This document shows positions 58,265 to 64,000 of a stretch of 64,000 nucleotides of DNA, in pieces. The notes below the pieces were generated by a model. The model had not been told where the DNA came from. It did not search any database and worked only from the letters and a program-made list of their open reading frames with translations. Origin of the DNA: Ascidia mentula. Lineage: Eukaryota; Chordata; Ascidiacea; Phlebobranchia; Ascidiidae. Location: positions 4,593,001-4,657,000 of the forward strand of contig OX387205.1 of assembly GCA_947561715.1 (NCBI GenBank). Direction: 5' to 3'. The stretch's first letter is position 1. Each line of letters opens with the position of its first letter. The position numbers and the translations under genes were made by a program.

Positions 58265-61165
58265 TTTTATATCGAAACACATTTTCTTTCAGCACCACAA
58301 TCGAAGTCTTAATTTTTGTTCTGTTTCTATCTGTTTTAACAAATAGTGCACAATAGAATAGAAAGATTTGTGTTCTGTTTGTTATCTCCATATGTACCAC
58401 TCACAGGTACATACATTATATATTGTAAAATATTGGGATTGTGCTGTCTGAGGCAAATCACTGCGGAGCATATTGTTTATACTGCCGATAACTTTTCTGT
58501 TTTCACAAAAAAACATCATTTTGCAAGTTGGGTACAAGGTTTGTCGCTTGCATCATATAGTGCCTGATTAGGGCATGATGTTAATATATGTTCTACAGCT
58601 AAACCATTTGTATGAGTGCATATTGTTAGCAAAGTTTTGAAAAATATCCCATGCTTTTTAATTGTTTTCAACTTGTAACGATGATTTTTCTGAGAGTTTT
58701 TAAAATTAATGAAATTATTTGGCATCACCAAAAATCAAAAAAATACTTTTTAAAAGCAAAATATGTTTATTTAGTGTCACCTGCACAAACTCCTAATGGA
58801 ATGTAATTGTATGAATAATATTGTAATCAGTCTCAAAGAAGAATTAGAGGGTCGATTAAAGCCACTGTGTAAATTTTGCCAATGGTTGCTACCTTAAGGT
58901 GCTGCGTTTCACATCTGTGCAAAGCTATATCATTACGTTTGTTACAGTGCTTACATATGGATTTTACCACGGGCGAATGCAGTTATTTTTCTTTTTGTTT
59001 TTTAATTTACCTGTGTGTGCACACACACAATGACCTTTGCACATAAACTGTACTGTATGCACCACTTTTCTGGTACAAATCTACACAAAAACAACAATAT
59101 CGCCTTGCCCATTTTACAAGTCGATGTGCTACCTGCAGTAGCTTTTAAAGGCTGAGAATCATGTCAGTTACATTTGCAGTGTGCATGCATGCAGTATATT
59201 TATAACTTCCCTTGCAATTGATTCTTTCTGTGACCCCATGCCATATTGCTGATGAGGAAAAGAAATGTGTGTATTGTTGAACATCGCATCACTTTTGCTT
59301 GTCGGTGAAGTTAAGACCTTTTTCAAATACTGCAACTCATATAAAGATTTCACAGTAGATTTTTTAAATACTTGTTTTAAAATAGTATGGAGTGTTTTTG
59401 TGTGGTGCGCTTCACTCGTCTCACTTTTATTATTTCTGTACAGATTTCATCAATTTTTACTTTAGTCGTGCATGACCTACGCTATGTTTATCTGCCATTT
59501 TATTGAATGTCTGTCAAATGACTATGTTTGGTTTTTCTTGCTATCGACTGTTTAAATCATGAAAACTATTCTCCATTGTAAAACTTATCTTGTGTTTGTA
59601 TGGGTTGTGTAGTTATTATCTGAAAGAAAGGCTGAGATTGCAGCACAAATACCTTTCATGTCCGGTATTTATAAAGTACAGGCCCGTTGAGCGATTTTGA
59701 GTCGCTTCATTACAATTAACAGTTACCATAAAATATGTAAATATTGCAACCGAACAAACACGGGTCAAATTTTAACCTGGTAATGTAGACAGTGGCCTGT
59801 TTAATATTTGAAGCCCTACTCTTGTCTAAAAAAAATTTCATTGAAAGGACTGTTCAATCATCTATTTGCAAAACCAAATTTCTGCAACAACGCAAAGACT
59901 CTCAGGGTACACAATGCACTTTTGTTGTTGTATATGATGGATCTACACAGTTACGTACAAATTGCACAAAAACAAGTTGTTAACATGAAAAAGAGGATAA
60001 GTGTAAGTTGTCAGGCTTTGCCATTCCACGATCAATGTTATGCTATATACTGGCAAGTGTTTAAGTACAGGTGTGTGTTTTCACTTCAAACCGTGAAGAC
60101 ATTTGGTCAATTAACGAGTTATTTCACAATACGGAACAAATTATTCCAAAACCAACGAAGACATAAACACAATACAGTGGAAAAAGTTTGTTTTTAAAAT
60201 TAGTTATAGTTTCAATTCAATTTTTGTGTTACTTTCAGTTTCACAACCCAATAAGTAAGTCCATAAAGCTAAACACAGAAACCACATTAAACGAAAACAG
60301 TTTTGATAAAAACTTGGCTAAATGTACTTTCAACAGTAGACGTTGATAACAAAGTTTGTCTAATAGTGTTTGGCTAATATAAACAGCTTATGATACACAC
60401 ACACATGTGTGCTAGATTGTTGAAATTGGCCCAGCACAGTTGTCAAACAAAACCACAGCGTTTTGGGTCAATTAAACAATTGATATTCTATTGTAGAATA
60501 CAAGCAGCGTCAACCACAACAAAGCTTTGAAACAAATCAATACTGTATCAATAAAATAAAAGCAAAATAACAATGTGTAGCACCCATTATAAACTCTGCA
60601 GGGATTTAACAATTGTGAAAGACTTTTAATATTTCATTTTAATGCTGATGTAATATTAAGTGAACTGTTCGCAGACTGAACAACAAGACAACATTTCCAG
60701 GCAAAACTTTGTTTGTCTAACAAATAATTTGGGAAAATTTGTTTGTTATGTAACACAATAAACTACAAAGCAAATGATGATGTGCAACTGGTGTCACTTC
60801 ACAAAAGGTAAAGTATTGTCACTGGTCAATAAAGGATTTAAATTGATTTTTTTTCCTATTTTAAGTCAATTGAACTTAATTTAATAAAAAAGTGCAAATT
60901 GTTCGTATTGCTTGGAATGATCTAGATAAAGGATATATTATAAAATACGATTTATGACATTTCATTTTTCGTTGGCCAGGAAATTGCTGTTGGCGAACTG
61001 CATGCAAACAAGCACTGCACTAAACAAAAGTTCAATTAACATAAAATACGTCAGCAACATTACACATTAGAAAAGAGCATTTCTAATTCATCACCAAATA
61101 TGAGTGATCAACATATGATTCTTTCGCATCCTTACAAATTCCTGACCTTAAAAATCTAGGCAAAC
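58265..61165. other. Intergenic and 3' UTR sequence between CACNB and PLEKHA8
   Basis: The two genes converge here, so both 3' ends lie in this stretch. No further gene recognised. Several AATAAA motifs occur (for example near 60550 and 60755), but none can be tied to a gene end. Confidence 0.45.
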
Positions 61166-63810
61166 CTATACTACTGTTGCTGAATCTAAATCATGTTCCT
61201 CGTAGAAGTTGTCTATTATGTTGAGAACAACATCCATAGCTGTGGTGTACTGGTCAATATCTTGAATTAGAACGCCAACGAACCTAAAACATGCAATATT
61301 TTATTATAAAAATAATCCCTCTATCAGTAACATACATGAGTACTATTGTGATAATACTAGTAGTAACTGTTTTTGCAAGATAATACCAAGGTTTCCTATT
61401 ACAGCAACTCTTTTTTTTGCATGAAACAGAATTAAATCCTAAGAGTTCACCAGATAAAAAGCTTCATCTAAAAATTAGATCGCATTATTTTAGAAAACAT
61501 TTTTTCCAAATTGAATTGTGTTTGACAAGGTTTTAAACATCATAAGATACATATAATTATCATTTAAAAAGGATGCTTATTTTAACAACAAATTCAAAAA
61601 AGAAAGTATGGCAACCTTTTATCATCAGCATGGTCAGGATTTGGGGCAAGAGCGTGTATGAAGTCATTCGGATAAGGTGCAGCCTTTACTGCGAGCTGCA
61701 ACAACAATGTGATGTGGTTAACCACTACAGTAACCACATAATTAAACAATCATTACTGTTATTCACACAGCTTACAAATGCATCATGTACATTTTCAAAT
61801 GGTTTTTGTATTCGACCATAGTAGGAAGTGCCACCAATTAAAAGAATTTATGTCAGCAATATGACTGAAAGCTCCAGAAACAAATATACCTGATAGCGCC
61901 CAAAGCATAATGCCTGTAAACATGCACACATAATACTTACAGCAAATATTCCTTTAACAACCCAACCATGATATCTCTTCAATGTTGCAGCGTAGGCCAA
62001 GTCTAAAAGATACGACAAATGTAAGTTTATTATCGAACTAGGAATTTGTACAAACACGGCAGTTTCAGAAAGAGCACAAAGTTTTGATCCATGAAACAGG
62101 ACTCGGCAGTGCAGCTGGTGACCTATGACAGCCTTCCAGCCAGTTTGCACATAGTTTGATAGCAAACTGCAAGGCCAATGTTAACTGCAAAGTCACCAAA
62201 AAGTGTCCCTGTCAAGCTAGTTAGCCAGCAAGAGTCATAGTCACCAGCAGCACTGATGAGGTCTGATAAGACGAAACCGTATCTGGGTTCTACGAAGTAC
62301 ACCGGTTGTGTTTTTATAAACAGGTCCTGCGGCAAAACAAGTATATTTTTTCAATAATTTACCCTGTGGCACAAAAATTAACATAGACCCTCAGAGTCTC
62401 GCTGCATGGTAGACTTAATGTTGGTTAAAAGTTAATGGTGCAATAAGATTAGTTATTGAAGTATACACTATGTTTGACAGCAATAGAAGCACAATAATTA
62501 TTAAACAACACGTAAGAACTTACTTAAGGCAAGGGTTAAGTTTCTCTCTCCATTTTTGAAGTTAAAGAGAAACTTTTGGATAAATCGTAATCCTCGTTTT
62601 AACCACATTAAGGCATCTGTGGCAGAATTTCTAACTTTTGTTGTAGATAGTTGTATTTCTTGCTTTAAAATTGCTTGCAGTGTTTTGAACTTGGTGGTGT
62701 CAGACATGCATTTTGTTCGAAGTTTCTGAATAAAAGTGAAAATACAATGTTGTTGCAATTAATATTTTTGAAATGTAGTTTATCTGGCAGGACATGTTTA
62801 TCACACTGATTTAAGACATTTTGTTTAATGTTTTTTTAAAGACATTTTATTACAAAAACATCTGTAAGCATGCAAGTTTAGCAATCTTACTCCAATATTG
62901 CCCATAAAGTCCATTTTAACAGGAGCAAATGCAGTTGATCCAATTGTGTCAAGAAATGGAATAATTCCTTCACAAGCAGAAAGAAATGGCATGGTGGGAA
63001 TTCCCCCATCCTCTTCAAGGTTAATGTCGGAGAAACTGAAACATTTTTATGGAATCATAAAAAGTTATTAAACAGTTTTTTTTGCTTTGTTCGATTAAAA
63101 TTGATAAAACCCTTGAATCACACAAAGCAAAAACTAACCTGTGTAACATTGCACTAAAAAACGTTAGCATTCCTTCAGTATCTTCATCACCATAAACTTC
63201 TTCAATATTTTCTGAACTTTTTCCATAGGCATTTTGCTTTGTTACATCAATCGGTAAATCTGGTGGCTTTTTTAAGTCTGAATTTGGCAGTGTTGGTGTC
63301 CTTACATTGTTCAAACTTTTTAAGTCTGCTGCTTCTGAGAAACCAGAGCTGTTTAAAGAGTTGCCGCTCGGTGATTGGTTAAAATGGTCAGGTGACACAG
63401 GACTGAGAAGATTGTTTGGTGGTGATTGGTCGAGAGCAAGGTGCAGAGGTGTAGTTGGTGTAGTTGGTCCACTTCGACTGTGATGCTGAGTTAATGAATA
63501 AAGTGTTTTAAATAATGTGCTTTAAAACTTCGACAGCCAAAGCTCTATTTGATATTAAACTTTTTTATGTAGGCTGCATTATTCAAATGAGTATGAACCA
63601 AATTTCCGTAACTCCATTTACCTTTTTATGTTTGGTCTTGGACAAGTTAATTTGTGGAAGTGCAGACTGCGCTGATTGTGACCTCATAATCATCCTTCCA
63701 GGTGAAGAGGGAAGTTCAAATACAGTTTCAGATATATTAAGACACCTTCCCAGTGTAGCAAGAAATGTATCACATGTGGTTGAGAGTAGTGTGGATGCCT
63801 CCGATAGCTT
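61166..63810 (-). CDS. PLEKHA8: PLEKHA8/FAPP2, C-terminal part with glycolipid-transfer domain (partial)
   Basis: Seven minus-strand exons: 63810-63622, 63485-63139, 63035-62891, 62725-62524, 62002-61941, 61695-61616, 61283-61166; about 380 residues. The start and the PH domain lie beyond the right edge. FAPP2 binds PI4P and ARF1 at the trans-Golgi and moves glucosylceramide through its GLTP domain. The ligand-site residues of GLTP are visible: DFMGNIGKL (D, N, K), ALMWLKRGL (W) and KRYHGW (H). The C-terminus NFYEEHDLDSATVV matches the family end. A serine/proline-rich linker (TPTTPLHLALDQSPPNN) precedes it. All phases agree. An intron carries a repeat with a hammerhead-like core. Confidence 0.92.
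62150..62335 (+). repeat. Repeat with hammerhead-like core in a PLEKHA8 intron
   Basis: AGTCACCAGCAGCACTGATG followed by AGGTCTGATAAGACGAAACC (core 62253-62276) resembles the motif at 7560-7583 and 16293-16316. The flanks AATCACCAGCTCCACTGATG and GTCACCAGCAGCACTGATG show common descent. Confidence 0.5.
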
Positions 63811-64000
63811 CTGTGGTTTAGAGCAAACAAAATCAATTAGTGAAGGTTTGATTTAAGGCTGGAAAATTTTTAACTTTGTGTCAACTGTTTGTTCTGCATG
63901 GACATGTTTGCACCATTAATTTTAGGCACAGGTGGCAGATTGTGACAAGGGGAAGGCATGTTGCACAATCACATGCCCACAACAAAATTCCTATCAAAAG

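Overview
The window is animal nuclear DNA: AT-rich, with GT-AG introns and eukaryotic gene families, and packed with small transposons. The gene content and style suggest a tunicate of the Ciona type. Pointers are short introns, single-exon versions of normally spliced genes, closely spaced same-strand housekeeping genes, and a tandem family of small sulfotransferase-like genes. The species call is inference. All exon models were built by reading splice sites and reading-frame phase by eye.

Left edge (1-5.5 kb). A decayed BEL/Pao LTR retrotransposon runs off the left edge and has a MITE in its LTR-like end. A Penelope-type reverse-transcriptase remnant on the minus strand follows, split by a 212-bp hAT MITE with an 8-bp target-site duplication.

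Tandem gene array (5.6-29.5 kb). Five apparently intact copies and one pseudogene of a five-exon, 245-246 aa sulfotransferase-like gene lie head to tail on the plus strand: 5976-7213, 8909-12987, 14294-15655, pseudogene 18121-18754, 21740-23927 and 28184-29510. The encoded proteins carry a PAPS-binding-type P-loop at the N terminus and one hydrophobic segment at the extreme C terminus. Two flank types alternate, so a two-gene block appears to have been duplicated. Introns and spacers hold hAT elements, a TTAA-site MITE with empty sites in sister copies, two foldback elements and SINE tails. The foldback at 24907-27029 carries a spliced fragment of a Kelch-repeat gene between 264-bp inverted arms.

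Conserved genes (30.9-64 kb). A uridine-cytidine kinase (plus strand) is followed by about 4.5 kb without a recognised gene. Then three minus-strand genes occur in transcriptional order TRAPPC2L, CLPB, PRPF4. The first two have no introns, and the gaps are short with pyrimidine-rich splice acceptors, which suits an ascidian trans-spliced operon. Next comes a complete voltage-gated calcium-channel beta subunit on the plus strand, with one main 5' end and two candidate alternative first exons. Last is the 3' part of PLEKHA8/FAPP2 on the minus strand, with an intact glycolipid-transfer domain and its PH-domain end beyond the window.

The housekeeping genes cover pyrimidine salvage, pre-mRNA splicing, mitochondrial protein disaggregation, vesicle tethering, calcium entry and glycolipid transfer, with no evident shared pathway. 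The most unusual items are the tail-anchored sulfotransferase array, the gene-capturing foldback element and the possible operon.
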